Assembly (NCBI GenBank): GCA_028023455.1
Contig: JAQFVV010000455.1
Location: 126,001-190,000 of the forward strand
Source of the DNA: Epiperipatus broadwayi
Lineage: Eukaryota > Onychophora > Udeonychophora > Euonychophora > Peripatidae
Length of the DNA: 64,000 nt
Direction of reading: 5' to 3'
Positions 47,700 to 59,799 of this stretch are shown here, piece by piece. Position 1 is the first letter of the stretch, and each line of letters begins with the position of its first letter. A model generated the notes under the pieces. That model was not told where the DNA came from. It saw nothing but the letters and a program-made list of their open reading frames with translations, and did no database searches. The translations under genes and the position numbers were made by a program.

Positions 47700-50190
47700 T
47701 ATAACAAAAAAAATTTAAATTTGTGATATTCTTCTTCAAAACTCTTGTTTTATATCTTGAAGCATTATTTGGCATAAAATTTTGCAATTAAAACTGTTTA
47801 TTATGTGTACTTCATGAAAAATCTCTGAAATTTTATGCTGATTAAAGATTCATAACCTGTTTTCAAGAAATGTGGTGCAAAGCTAATAATTTTGATTGGT
47901 TATATATATATGTGTGTGTGGATTTTAAAGCTAAACTTTAAATATTAACATTATAGGGTAAATTGTATTAACACATATCATATAATCACAAATAACACTA
48001 ATAGTGATTAAATTGTCTTATTTGGTCACACTAATCTATTGCCTAGTTATATTTACATGACTTTAGACAGAAAATACTTTATTCATATTTATGTAAGTGT
48101 TGTTTTATATATTTTAAAGCTAGAAAATGAAAAACAAAATCTGTAATAATAATACCTTATTTTCAATATAGGATTACACAGAAATTGTAAATGAATATTA
48201 GTATACTTTTTGTTTTACTTATATTAAGCCCTACATAAGTAATGTAAAAAATCTGCCAGATAATATTTTGTCAAGTTTTATATGCCTGTGGAACAATGCA
48301 AACCATTTTTAAGTGTAAAAAAACTCAAATTGTTTTTGTGCCTGCCATTGAAGATTATAATGATTGATCTATGTATCAAAGACAGTAATCACATTCCCAA
48401 AATGTTTTTGATTTGATTTTCAGTCTTGAAAAGTAAAAACAAAAAAAAATTTAATATAGTAAAGTTAATGGAACTGTTTCTTCTACATTTCATATTATAT
48501 CTTCAAAGTTAATTAACCTTCCAAGCATTGTCTCAATATTTTATATAAGCAACCCATTAAAAGGGAAAACCTTCTTTGTTTTGCTTCAGCACTAATTATT
48601 ACAAATGAAACAATAATGTTTTGAGAATCATCTATAACAATCATCTATAAACAGAGATAAATGCATACTAAGAAAAACTACTGGTATCAGAAATGGTTGT
48701 AGTCAAGGAATACAGAATTACAGTTGAAAAAACTGTTATGAGAATTAATATCAATCTGAACATTGAATAATATAAATTTCCAAGAACTAATATTTTATAT
48801 GAGTGTAACACTAGACATTTCAAAGTTACTTTTTCAGATGTATTATGGTTGATATATACCAAAACTAGATGGGTATGATTTGAAGCAGGTGCTACTGTAT
48901 ATTATCCTGCCATTTACATCTTCTCTAGTCTCTTCAAGAGGGTTCCTGGGTAGTCACAACAAAAAATATAACTCTATAAATTATTTGAAAAGTTGAAGAT
49001 AAGGTTCATCATGCCCTGTTCTGTTTAGTGTAGAAATATAATGATGGCATCTAAGCTAAAGGACTGATTCTTAGCTGAAAATTACAAGTTAAAATAATTC
49101 AGTTCCTTCACTCTGACTCATTTAAACTCTTATTCTATTTACAAAAAATGCTCAAATAATATAATCTGCTGATCAATTAATTATATAATTATTATTTATT
49201 TTACACAAGATTCATAACATATTTGGATATTTTTTAAATGCCTCCTATTAACTATTGTTATATTTTCTATAATGTCAACTTTTGAACTCTATAACAATAC
49301 AAAGTATACAGAATTTCTTATTAATAATAGTGAAGATTGTGCAGCTGATGAAAAAGCTTCCCCTGAAACTAATCACTGAGATCTTGTATTTCCATAGCTT
49401 ACAATTTACAATTTAGATATTTTATAAAAATTTATCCTATTTAAAATGTGAAATGCTTTTGATATATACCATGAACCAACACTCTATTTGTAACAAATTT
49501 TCTGTGGATTGTTTCAATTTGTGCATATCCACACTTGGATTGTTTTAAATTTTTTCATTTCCTTGCAGAATGAAGACAATGTCTGGGTTTAAATTTTTCT
49601 GACCAATAGTTTCTTCATATCATTCCAGCACATTGTGTTACACCATTTTTAATTTTATGTTTGATTTGTTTTAGATCGTTTGAAACCTACTAGTATTTAT
49701 TTTAGAACTACATTTATTCACAATCTCCTGTCTTTACTTTTCATAACATGTTTATTTCAAGTTTTCAACTGTTTACAAAGATATCGATCTTATTTTCACT
49801 TTGTCATTCAACTATCCTAATCTCAACTCATATCTTTCCATATATAAAAACACAATGATTAAATCTTTTTAGCAAACACATATAAGCAATCACACATATT
49901 TGTATAGACGTAGGCAATTAAAATGAATATATTTTAATCTATTCACTTTCATAAAAACACAATGAAAAAAAATATAGATCTACCAACTAGTGTCATTATT
50001 TTAAGTAACATGTCTGTCCCATCTCTATTTTAGATTCTCCAACTTTTGTAAAAGATATCTGCCTATTCTAACAATAATGTAATTCACTTTTATAATTCAT
50101 CTTCTTAATTTCAACTCTCATTTCTCTATACTATGCTACATTTCGGTAGTATATTGAATATTTTTTTTATTGACTACCTAAATTGCTGAC
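47700..50190. other. AT-rich DNA, no gene seen
   Basis: Nothing was recognised. A/T-biased short frames only. Confidence 0.5.
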
Positions 50191-50195
50191 AACTA

Positions 50196-50297
50196 AGCGT
50201 TGTTGGCCGAGAGGTCAGCGCAGCCGCCTTGCAAGCAAGCAGTTGGTTGCAGACGGTTGTTGTGGGTTCGCCTCCCGGCCGATGCTATGACATATGG
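50196..50297 (+). mobile_element. short tRNA-derived SINE
   Basis: A box TTGGCCGAGAGGTCAGCGC, anticodon-arm-like gccgccttgcaagc, a small internal duplication (agcaagcagttggttgcag), B-box region GTGGGTTCGCCTCCCGG and tail gatgctatgacatatgg. It has the most tRNA-like sequence of the four copies. No clear target duplication was seen. Confidence 0.8.
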
Positions 50298-50299
50298 AA

Positions 50300-51000
50300 A
50301 AAAATGATAGAGCACATTTACTATCCCCCCACTCTCTCTCTCTTATACCACTCATAAATATCTATGTAGACATAAATGATTAAAACAATCTGGGTTTCAA
50401 AATGATCCACATTACTCGGTCTAAATTATATACCGTATTTTAATTTACTTATTTTTATATAGAGGGGGGGGAGAGGCGATAAAATAATGAAAAAGAATTA
50501 TAGAAAAGATTTGCATCAGTGGTTTCAACTAATCTTTAAAAGCTGATAACCTTTTCCAAGAAGAAAACTAATTATATTCAGAACATTAGAAATTAACGAC
50601 CTCAATCGGATTATGCTTTATGAAAAGTCATTTGAATTTTATTGTTTTATATGTACATATTTGGTCCACTGATTAAAATAACATAATGAGCTTATTAAAG
50701 ACTTAAATAGATTTGCAGCAAAATTTCAATTTCCTTTTCTTTTCTGTATGTATATATAAAATAAGATAAAACAATCTTTTAAATAGCCTGCTTGAGAGTA
50801 AAGCCCTCGTCACGCACACACACACACACACTAGAAAGAATGTACACAAATCAATATTATCTAGGGAAGATGTTTTGTTATTTTTAATTTTGCTTACTGC
50901 CAAGTTACCCAATAACCGACCAATATTGGATGGTTATAATTTTTATCAGGGGGGGGGAGTATAAGTTAATTTAAATATTTTGTAATTATAAATTTATTTA
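50300..51000. other. AT-rich DNA with short simple repeats
   Basis: (CA)n at 50811-50831, G-runs at about 50464-50472 and 50949-50957. No gene seen. Confidence 0.6.
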
Positions 51001-51002
51001 AA

Positions 51003-51105
51003 TGCGCATTGATTACGTAAGCTTGTGGTTAAGACCTGTAGAGGTCCCTACTATCGCATTTTTACACGCAAATTCTTGAGGTTACAGCCTTAGTAATATT
51101 ATTTA
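51003..51105 (+). repeat. dispersed repeat family D3
   Basis: Shares gcgtaagc-like, agacctgtagaggtccctac, gacg-like and ggttacagccttagtaat stretches with 62165-62275. The gacct/aggtc pair forms a small stem. Only two copies lie in this window. Confidence 0.6.
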
Positions 51106-51109
51106 AATA

Positions 51110-52384
51110 TTTTGGTGTATTTTTTTTTAGTAGAAAGAAGGACTTGGCTAAGCCAATGTGCTTCACTTTTAACAAGTTAACAGGTAAGGTATTTCATCAC
51201 AACACAATAAACATTACAAATAAATTAACTGCACATTCTTGTTTATTGTATGAAAGTCAGATTTGGAGACGCTATCTGTGTACCATAAAAGCAGAATAAA
51301 ATTGCATTTAAAGTTGCTGTATACAATTCTAAAAATATATATTGACAATATCATACGACCAATGAATAATTTCTTCAATTGACTGGATGCATTAATATAG
51401 AGAACCTTATTTTAAAATGGCATTTTCAGGGTATTGGATACAGATGAACTATACAAGATTTTTTCAAAATATTTTATAATGAACTTGATCATTACTAAAA
51501 TTATCCAATAGCATACTGTTAGTTATATTATCAAGAAACCACTATTCCAATTATTATCATGGTCTATATCCAGCAAATTAGGAAATGATAACAATTTATA
51601 AAATATCATTAGGATTGATATAGAGATAGATAATAAACACTTCAAAAATCATATTCAGAAATTTAAATAACAGACTATTTTTTAATATTAAAAACATTGC
51701 ATCATAATTGATTTCCAATATAAAATATAATAAATAACTATATTTTTTGGGACTAAAAATTACATCTGTAAGTTGTATCAAAAAGATTCAGCTTAGAATT
51801 GCAAAGATAACGATGTCTAATACCCCCCCATCTACACGTTCCAGCGTTAATTATGTTTATAAAAGACAAAATAGAAAATTCTTTTAAATTGGGAAGTTGC
51901 AGAAAACTTCTAAAAGATCGATAAATCACATATAAACTAAATTATTGAAATGAAAGTGTAATAGTTTAGATGTGATCTAATAATCCACTACAAAATGATG
52001 TTTGATAATGCAGAAGCCAAATGAAAACAAAGATTTCCATTTATGATTTACATTGATAAAATACTTGAGAATTCAAATGAATTCACAATAGTTTTGCTAT
52101 ATTAAAAATTAGAAGAAAAAATTGCCTTTTCAATCATTCAACAAATATAACAATACCTCAATGGATAAGTATAATGATAATTTAATGGAATACACCAATT
52201 CATCAAATCAAATATGAAAATTATTTGTTTGTTTATTTGTGACTTTATAGTTCAACAAATATTGTATTAATCTTGACGAATCTTGCATAATTTTGTTTCT
52301 TTTTTGTATAGAATTTTACTAGCATATACATTTTTGCTTGATTATTTTTAAAAAAATTGTAATTGGCAATCTAAAAATGAATGT
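51110..52384. other. AT-rich DNA, no gene seen
   Basis: Nothing was recognised. Confidence 0.5.
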
Positions 52385-52612
52385 AAAATCTATATCATAA
52401 TTAGTCAAAATAAGAGTCATAGATCATATGATCCTATCTCTTAATTTCAGATTTTCCACTCAATAGATAACTTTTAAATAAGTGCTTGGCTTTGGGTTGG
52501 CATTTTTAGATCTAGTGTCTGAACCTAGCCCGACACCTCTCTGAGGAGTGCCAAAGCATGAAACCATGGTCAGAGGTTTGGGAAGAGGTTCCTGATAGAT
52601 ATTTTAAATGCT
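52385..52612 (+). repeat. HR3 hammerhead repeat, plus strand, with inverted leader
   Basis: From gattttccactcaatagat (52450) to about 52612 it matches, inverted, the HR3 unit at 55075-55235. The leader 52390-52440 (atagtcaaaataag...catagatca) is the other part of HR3 in the opposite sense. HR3 sequence stops near gatattttaaatgct and HR1 sequence follows. Confidence 0.8.
52521..52591 (+). ncRNA. type I hammerhead ribozyme motif (HR3), best in the window
   Basis: Helix I: GAACCT (52521-52526) with AGGTTC (52586-52591), CCC (52529-52531) with GGG (52580-52582), and ACCTCT (52535-52540) with AGAGGT (52572-52577). Core CTGAGGA (52541-52547). Helix II GTGC/GCAT with loop CAAA (52548-52559). GAA (52560-52562). 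Helix III is the perfect palindrome ACCATGGT (52563-52570). Predicted cleavage after C52571. All invariant residues are present and helix I is perfectly paired in its three segments. Confidence 0.88.
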
Positions 52613-52775
52613 GGTCAGTTATATATTGGTGATTATTTATCTTTTCGACATGTGTGATCAAGTGTATCAGCAGTATGAGATAGCATGGATGATTGAGGCT
52701 CTTGTGAAAGTCTGAGTTCAAACCCCCTATATACTACATATATAAGTGCAGGTATAAAAAAGCCTGTACTGTGGA
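52613..52775 (+). repeat. HR1 repeat 3' portion fused to HR3
   Basis: From about 52620 (tatattggtgattatttatc) the sequence is HR1: A-box region (tatcagcagtatgagatag) and a good B box (GAGTTCAAACCCC, about 52715-52727), then the aggtataaaaaagcctgt tail. The HR1 ribozyme is missing. The HR3 ribozyme sits in its place, so the two form a chimera. Confidence 0.75.
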
Positions 52776-52779
52776 AAAA

Positions 52780-54300
52780 GTTCATATTTCAAAATGATGA
52801 ATTTAATAAACTTTTAGGATTTTAACTTACATATATGTTAACATTTTTTAAAATAAAGTTTAAATTGGCACAAGTAGGAGTTTTGTATGTGAATGAATGT
52901 ATTATTTGAAGTCAGTGTGAATGAAGATAGTTTTTAATTCCTATTTTATGATATTGCCTTACAATTTATTTTTATATTGGTTTTCATCTTTCTTAATCAG
53001 AGTATGTATGTTTATATGCATATGCAACTAAATGTGGATTAAATTTCCATGTATTATTTATAATCTATGCCTTACTTATTCATTTATTGGTATTCCGCCC
53101 ATTGTCAGGTATAATTTGCAGCAATTATGTTGATGACTTCCATTGTTCTGAATTTTATTTAGACCTTCCAGAGTAGAGATTGCAGCTACTTTACCACTTC
53201 TGGGTTATGTAACCGGGTGTCAATTTATTATTACCATCCATTGTGGCATTATATTTTCTTAGTGTGCATTTTTATGTAAGCATATTTAAGGCATATAGAT
53301 GAATGAAATTATTTAGCTCTACTTTAAGTTAATTTAGGTATATTAAGTTATTGATACTATTGAGCTCTTAATATTCCACCTGTGTATGCGTAAACAGATA
53401 AAACCTATATGAATTATATTTGTTTTGTATTCAATTATATTAGTGGTATCATAGGAATTGTTTATACACCAATTTTAAATATAGCTAGTTTTATAATTCT
53501 GTTATCATCATTTAGTGGCCTGTATAAGGCATATGTTTGCTATTATGTGTGCATAAGTGCTAGTTAGTTTACTTTTCAAATTTTCAAGGATTTACTTAAG
53601 GGATATATTTTAATTTACGTTAAGTAAATGCTTCTATCAGCATTAGCTAGTGCTGTTATATCTACTGCTTATTGCTTTAGTTTATTATATTGTATTGTAA
53701 ATTTATGTCATCTTGTAAATAAATATTTACTTTATTCATTAAATATGTTTATACTTTCATTATCATCATCACACCAATTTATCCAGAAAATCCAATTAAT
53801 AAAGTTATATTAAACATTGTTGAACATAAGAGTACATTTCAAAAGTCACATTAAAATTGTTTATTCAATTTAGCTATTTTTCTTTATATCTGCATTATTT
53901 AAAATAAAATGTTATGTTGTTTTACTTTTTGTCACAAAGTGTATTTAAAGGTAGTGGGTAGCATAAAAGTACTCTTTCTGACTATTGCATTATTTTCCGA
54001 TGTTGGTAAAAACTTATACATTAAGATATTTTAATAAGATTTATTCACTAGTTATATGAATATGATTCTTTATAAGAGAACCTTAAATATTTTGAGAGTA
54101 TTTTTATTGCCAGTCAAAGCTTATTTGAAGTATGCAGATACTTGAATACTTATCAATTCATTTCATTATTTATTTTTAAAATGAAATATAAGTTTATGAA
54201 TTAGAAGAAGGTAAGATTTTTTTGTGTATAATGAACCTAAGTTATTATTTACTTTGAGTCTATTTAAGTGTTAAGTAAAGTAATTATTTATGGTATTAAA
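52780..54300. other. AT-rich DNA, no gene seen
   Basis: Nothing was recognised. The stretch 53085-53250 is slightly less AT-rich but without a feature I can name. Confidence 0.5.
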
Positions 54301-54302
54301 TA

Positions 54303-54476
54303 AGAATAAAACCCCGAAATTTTGATAATAAGGATAAAATAAAGTCCTGAGATTTGGATAAAATAAGAACCTGAGATTTGGATAAGATAAGAACCTGAGA
54401 TTTGAACAACATAAAAATTTGAGATTTGGATTAAATAAAAACCTAATATTTAGATAAAATTAGAACCTGAGATTTC
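54303..54476 (+). repeat. 24-bp minisatellite, six to seven copies
   Basis: Six in-register 24-bp units (54333-54476), consensus beginning GATAAAATAAGAACCTGAGA, with a more degraded unit before them. The outer units are more diverged than the inner ones. Confidence 0.9.
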
Positions 54477-54620
54477 TATTGTTGGTATTTGTGTTATACT
54501 ATATTTTGTCGATAAGAGGACTCATTCTTCTGTATAAATTCATAGTTATTATGGTGCCTGCTTAGTTTGGTATCACTTTGGACATACATCTTTGTTTGTG
54601 ACTGGTCATATGAAGGTTAC

Positions 54621-54648
54621 AATATATATATATATATATATATATATA
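54621..54648. repeat. (AT)n microsatellite
   Basis: Pure AT dinucleotide run. Confidence 0.95.
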
Positions 54649-54949
54649 GGGGCTAGGGATTTTTGCTTTGTGGAACTAGGCTCAATTTAAGCAAAAAAAT
54701 CAGTAAATATAAATGCGAGTGGTAGCCTCCCATTATTTATATTCAAAAAAATATTGAATTACAATAACTTTAAAAAAAAATGGATTTTTCTACAGCACTT
54801 TATAAATTACTTGAAACAATATTAAAAATGATGTAAGACTTCAAATTATTTACTTTGAAAAATAATAATAGTATATATAATAAATTAAAACACTTTTATT
54901 AAGGGTTATAAATTATATACTTTAAAAATATATACAATACATGCTAATA

Positions 54950-55575
54950 AATAGTCAAAATAAGTCATAGATCACATAACCCTATCCTCTTAAGCTTGTA
55001 AGTTATAAACAATGAGGATTGCCAATTCCCCAACAAGCTTTGTGATAAATGCTTAGCTAGAGAAAGCAATTAAAATATCTCTGTCAGGACCCCCCACCTC
55101 TGACCATAGTTTCATGTTTTGGCACTCCCCGGAGAGGTACTAGGGTAGGTTCAGACATTAGATCTAAAAATACCAACCCAAAGCTAGCATTTAACTAAAA
55201 GTTATCTATTGAGTGAAAAATCTGAAATTTTCAGACATCTACATGTCCTCAAACCCAGATATCCAACTCAAATAGCTATATGGGGCTCCATACCATATAT
55301 TAGTAGTCTTAGCAATATAATATCTCATAATACATAAGGCAGAGACTACAAATAGTCAAAATAAGTCATAGATCACATGACCCTATTCTCTTAAGCTTGT
55401 AAGTTATAAACAATGATGATTGCCAATTCCTCAACAAGCTTTGTGATAAATGCTTAGCTAGAGAAAGCATTTACAATATCTCTGTCAGGACCCCCCCAAT
55501 CTCTGACCATGGTTTCATGCTTTGGCACTTCTCAGAGATAAGCTAGGGTAGGTTCAGACAATAGATGATAATATC
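54950..55575 (-). repeat. HR3 hammerhead repeat, tandem minus-strand copies
   Basis: The phrase atagtcaaaataagtcatag recurs at 54951 and 55352, a 401-bp period. Each unit carries a ribozyme region on the minus strand. At about 55085-55155 the core is mutated (CCGGGGA). At about 55497-55560 it reads CTGAGAA with a lost CT in helix I. Both keep GAAAC and most of the ACCATGGTC segment. Both look inactive. Confidence 0.8.
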
Positions 55576-55606
55576 TTACAATTCTGTTGGTGAATAACTA
55601 AAGTAT

Positions 55607-55665
55607 GTTATTACACAATGCGTGCATTGATTCAGAGATAGCATCTCAGATAGCTGGGAAAGAGT
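55607..55665 (-). repeat. dispersed repeat family D1, short inverted copy
   Basis: On the minus strand it holds the agatgctatctctgaatc and aatgcacgcattgtgtaat blocks, similar to the D1 start. Confidence 0.45.
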
Positions 55666-55669
55666 ACCG

Positions 55670-56195
55670 GTTATTTTTTTACTTGAATACACATATTAAA
55701 ATTACTAACATTGTTGATAATAATAATTATTAATGAAGTTTATGAATCAAGCCATACCCAAGCATAAAAATAAATAAATAGTTTGACACTTACGTTAATG
55801 CAAAGCAAAAATGGACTATCTGATACATTTACAGTACTTTAGCCAGGAACCAGGAAATCTTCACATGACTTTGAAGATTAAATCAGTCTTATCTCGTCTC
55901 CCCATATGAAAACATGATAATTATTAGTTAAATTAGAAATGCATGATTTGTATCTGTTGAAACTTAATTACCATATGCAAATTAATGTTATATGCAATAA
56001 TTCAAATTACAAATGCATGATTCTGATCAATCGAATAAACTTTAATAATAATAAAAGTCTTGGTATATTTAAATATATATTAACTTCTAAATAGCATGCC
56101 ATGAACAAATTCCATGAAACTAATTATTATTTACAAATGATTATTTATAATTATTCAACTTTTTTTTTATTAAGGAAATATTTATTGGAATACAG
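55670..56195. other. AT-rich DNA, no gene seen
   Basis: Nothing was recognised. Confidence 0.5.
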
Positions 56196-56199
56196 ATTC

Positions 56200-57290
56200 T
56201 ACAGATTACATTAGAATACAGCTCTATCCATTTACATTCATTTTAGTCTTTGTTTACATTGATTGAATTCAACTTGAATTTGCATTTCTCTTTTATCTTG
56301 TGTAGATTTATGTCACATCTTGGTCTTTGGTTACACCGTGTCAAATCAAGGAGCCATTTTTCATTTGGTGGCAGGTTTTATCTGTTAGTGATATCTTTGT
56401 TCTTTCCCCTTTTTCATCAGTCTTCCTGTCATCACTTTCTCTACTTCATACCTTTTCCTTTCTTGTCTCTTGTAGTTTCAGTTGACAGATTATTTTATAA
56501 CTTACATATCAGTTTAAGAGGTTTGATTGTCAGCTCATCCAGAGTGATCTGTTCCCACGTGTCTGCATACAGTCTGTGGGATGTTATAAGATAGTCTCTG
56601 GTTTTCAGACCGCAAAGGTGTTTCTTGAAGACTTGCCATGGGTTTGCCGAGTTGTCTCGAAAAACACTGTGACACCTGGTCACCACTTTGCAGAGAGAAT
56701 CATGATTGCCATTCGGATTATAGCAAATTCTCCAGTTCTCAGTGCCCCACTGATGTCCAGTGTCTGAGAGCATCCCGACCTAATACTAAATATCAATATC
56801 ATCTCCATGTCTCTGAATTTTGAGCAACGGGAAATGATATGATCAATATCCTCCTCCTCCTGGTTGCATAATGGGAGAAATGCTCCTAAATCCCCTATGA
56901 TCTACCAAGAATTGATTTGTCGGCAGAGTGTTCAGACTGAATTTGATAATAAAATTTACTAGCCTGACATCCAACGACCAGTGTTTGGATTTTTTTATCA
57001 ATGATTTTAAGGTTGGTTCTAGCCTGAGTGGGTTACTCTGCTGACTGGGATGCATAAGTTTGTAAGCATCCTAGTACCTAATATTTCTATCAAAAAGATC
57101 TTTGGCAGATATGAGCCCTGCCATGTGATCCTCCATTTCTGCTACCCACCTGTTCTTGTTAAGTGGCAGGGTGTCGGTGGGTTCAACTGAAGGGGAATGT
57201 TGGCTTCTACCTTCTAGATCTTTAGATACCCTCAGATTAGCTATCATCCTCTGCATAAACAGCAACTTTGTTACAGGTTTTTGTGTTTTG
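56200..57290 (-). pseudogene. LINE-like C-terminal region with zinc-knuckle-like motif
   Basis: This block is less AT-rich than its flanks. On the minus strand three successive open stretches in different frames read in order. They are a 64-codon block (57071-57265), a 70-codon block (56843-57055) with NFIIKFSLNTLPTNQFLVDH, then LCNQEEEDIDHIISRCSKF in a shifted frame. The C-x-H-x-C pattern after an LPT motif is typical of the post-RT region of several LINE groups. Frameshifts break it. The RT palm is not present. The plus-strand frame at 56250-56594 is a shadow. Confidence 0.6.
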
Positions 57291-57299
57291 ACATGTCTT

Positions 57300-57995
57300 G
57301 GATATGCTTAATAATTAAAAATATTATTTAGTTTATTATGTGAGAAACATATCACATGAGAAATATATTTAAAATTAAATCCTAAAAGTTGTCACATATC
57401 ATTATTTCTTTTAAATAATATATATATATAAAGAAGGCGTAAAAATACTTATATATTGTGTTATATTATTTTATTCTATTAATGCGAACCAAGACCAGGC
57501 CATGGATACAGCTACTATAATTATAATTTATTAAAGTATAATTACAACTCCTCAAATATCACACTGATTTTTAAATGAATGTAGCAACAAAAATGAATCT
57601 TATAACAATAACTTATTGAAATATAACAGATCGCAAGAAAAAAAAGATTATAACATTTTGTTTTCAAACTAAGAAAAATATAAATAACCTATAGGTAAAC
57701 ATATATTTTTTTATGTTGCTTATTTAACATTAATAGAAGCAGATTCTGGAGATCAAGGTCTGTTGATTAATCATGATTCAGTTTTGAAATTTTCTTCAAC
57801 TTCTTATGAACTTCTGAGCAACAAAGCCATTAAATTATTTTAAGATGATTATATTCTAAGATAAGATTTACTTTAAGTTACTTTTTTTAAAATGTTGTAT
57901 AATTCTTAAAACATAGAAAGAATTTATGTAGAAAATTGACAGTTTTTTTTAAAATGATAATACTAGTAAATTTATGACTACACAGAGCTAAATTA
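57300..57995. other. AT-rich DNA, no gene seen
   Basis: Nothing was recognised. Confidence 0.5.
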
Positions 57996-58002
57996 TCCAT
58001 AA

Positions 58003-58255
58003 AGTATTGCCATTCAATGCAAGCCACAGTAATCAATGGATGCAAGAGCTGTGCATAAAATTCTCATCTACTGCTTACTCATCCAATATCCCCAGATTAG
58101 TTTCTAGCTTGTGGCTTTCATCAGTGAGGAGCCTTATATCTGAGAGCACTGCACCTAGATCTATGAACTAGATACAGTGCTCTCATATCGAAGTCTAGGT
58201 GCAGTGCTCTCAGATCTCTCAGATCCAAGGCTTCTCACTGATGAAAGCTCATCCA
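58003..58255. repeat. HR2 repeat, divergent pair of partial copies
   Basis: 58003-58165 is HR2 on the minus strand, from the tail block through the ribozyme to aggtgcagtgctctcag. 58166-58250 is HR2 on the plus strand (gtgctctcagatc repeated) and stops just after CTGATGA (58237-58243). The minus arm carries the only HR2 ribozyme here with an intact core. Confidence 0.75.
58083..58137 (-). ncRNA. type I hammerhead ribozyme motif (HR2)
   Basis: On the minus strand: helix I TCCTCA (58125-58130) with TGGGGA (58089-58094). Core CTGATGA (58118-58124). Helix II of three pairs AGC/GCT with loop CACAA. GAA (58102-58104). ACTAAT (58096-58101; ACTAGT in other copies) and C58095 at the cleavage position. 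The outer CCAA/TTGG pairing seen in the 63.5 kb copy is lost here. Confidence 0.68.
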
Positions 58256-58259
58256 TTTT

Positions 58260-59795
58260 ATTTTTCCCTTCTGGATTTGATGTGTTGTATTTTTTTTAAT
58301 AAAACATTTTCTGAGCATAATGCTAAGAGATTTACTAAAATTTTCAAATATACTAAAAGTTGATGTTGCTTTTAAAATGTCAAAATAATTACAGAGATCC
58401 TAATTTATTGGTAACGAGACTATTACTTTGTTTTTATAAAAAATAAGGTATTGAAAAATAAAAGGAATATTGTCTAAAGAATATTTAATAGTTATATGAG
58501 AGTAGATATTTTGCTATTTACTTTATTTTAAAAAGAAAAATATGATAGTTAGTTTTTCTTTGTTATTTTTATTGTTTCAGTGAATGCATGAGTGAACAAA
58601 TATGCAGTAATATAAATGTGTCCTGTCGATTTATTATTAATTATATTATTATTTTTATACTATAATTTTGATAAACTTGTATACTCTACATATAAAAAAG
58701 TATCCATGTTACATATATATATATATATATTGTGTGTGTGTGTTTGTTAAAAAGTACTGCCATTTGCAGTTCAATAAACAATATATATTCTATTATAGTC
58801 AATGTTATCACAAAATGTGAACTATTATACAGTATATATGTTGAACATGAGGGGAGTTTGGAACAAATTGTAGTGTCATGGCTGCATTATATAATTATAT
58901 AAAATGACTGCTCAAAGAGTCGCATGATATTCAACCACCCATCGGAAAGCTGAATATAAATAAAATTATATATTTTTTTATCTATTTTACTCAAGGAAGA
59001 ATCAATCCAGACACTTTTAGCCTCAAATCTTTACTTTATCAGTGAGGTAAACATCCAGCTGGGTTAATTGGTGCTCTAAAGTATTTATTAAAAAAAACTA
59101 TGATTTAACTCTAAAGATTAATATTTTATTTCTTGTCCAAAATAGTTTATAAACTCATGTTACACTAATGACACTTCAGCCACATTTAATTTAAATTTAC
59201 TTCCTTACAGTTATTTTTAACATTTTCTTGCTGCTTTTCTGTTCATTTGACAGTAAAACAGAAAGTAAAATAAATATTGATTTATTAGTTTTTTTAAAAA
59301 ATCTGCAGATGTCAGTATAATACAGAGAAACTAAAGGAAATTAGAGAACAATGCTTCTTCCTTTTCAATCCTGAGTTTGAATTTTCACTAAGTGAAATTC
59401 TTTTCATAAGGTATAGAATCTTCATTTCAAATAGCTGGTCCTTAGCAATTCATATATTACCACTTAACCTCCATCCACAAATGAGCATCTAAGTATCTTT
59501 AGTTAAATAGTAAAACAAGAATTAAAAAACAATTCAAATCCTTACCTCCAGGCAATTAGCAGGCATGGTGAATAACGTTTTTCTTTCATTGTTTTTTTTT
59601 TTTTTTGTGAGGGTTTGTTGAGATGGCCTTTGATTTGCAGTTGGCTATTTATTAAAAAGGTTGTTTTAAAGTGTGATGAACATAAAAATTTCTAAACTTC
59701 TCACCATAAAAATGCATGTTCCACAAGGTGATTTTTTTATATTAAAGTTATGAGACATCTTCTATCTTATAAAAGTTATATGTAAAGAAAGCATA
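58260..59795. other. AT-rich DNA, no gene seen
   Basis: A compound (AT)n(GT)n lies at 58712-58744. Otherwise nothing was recognised. Confidence 0.5.
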
Positions 59796-59799
59796 TAAA

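Noticed and set aside
56250-56594. 114-codon plus-strand frame rich in Phe, Leu and Ser
   Set aside because: Antisense of the LINE-like minus-strand coding remnant, which has recognisable motifs in order.
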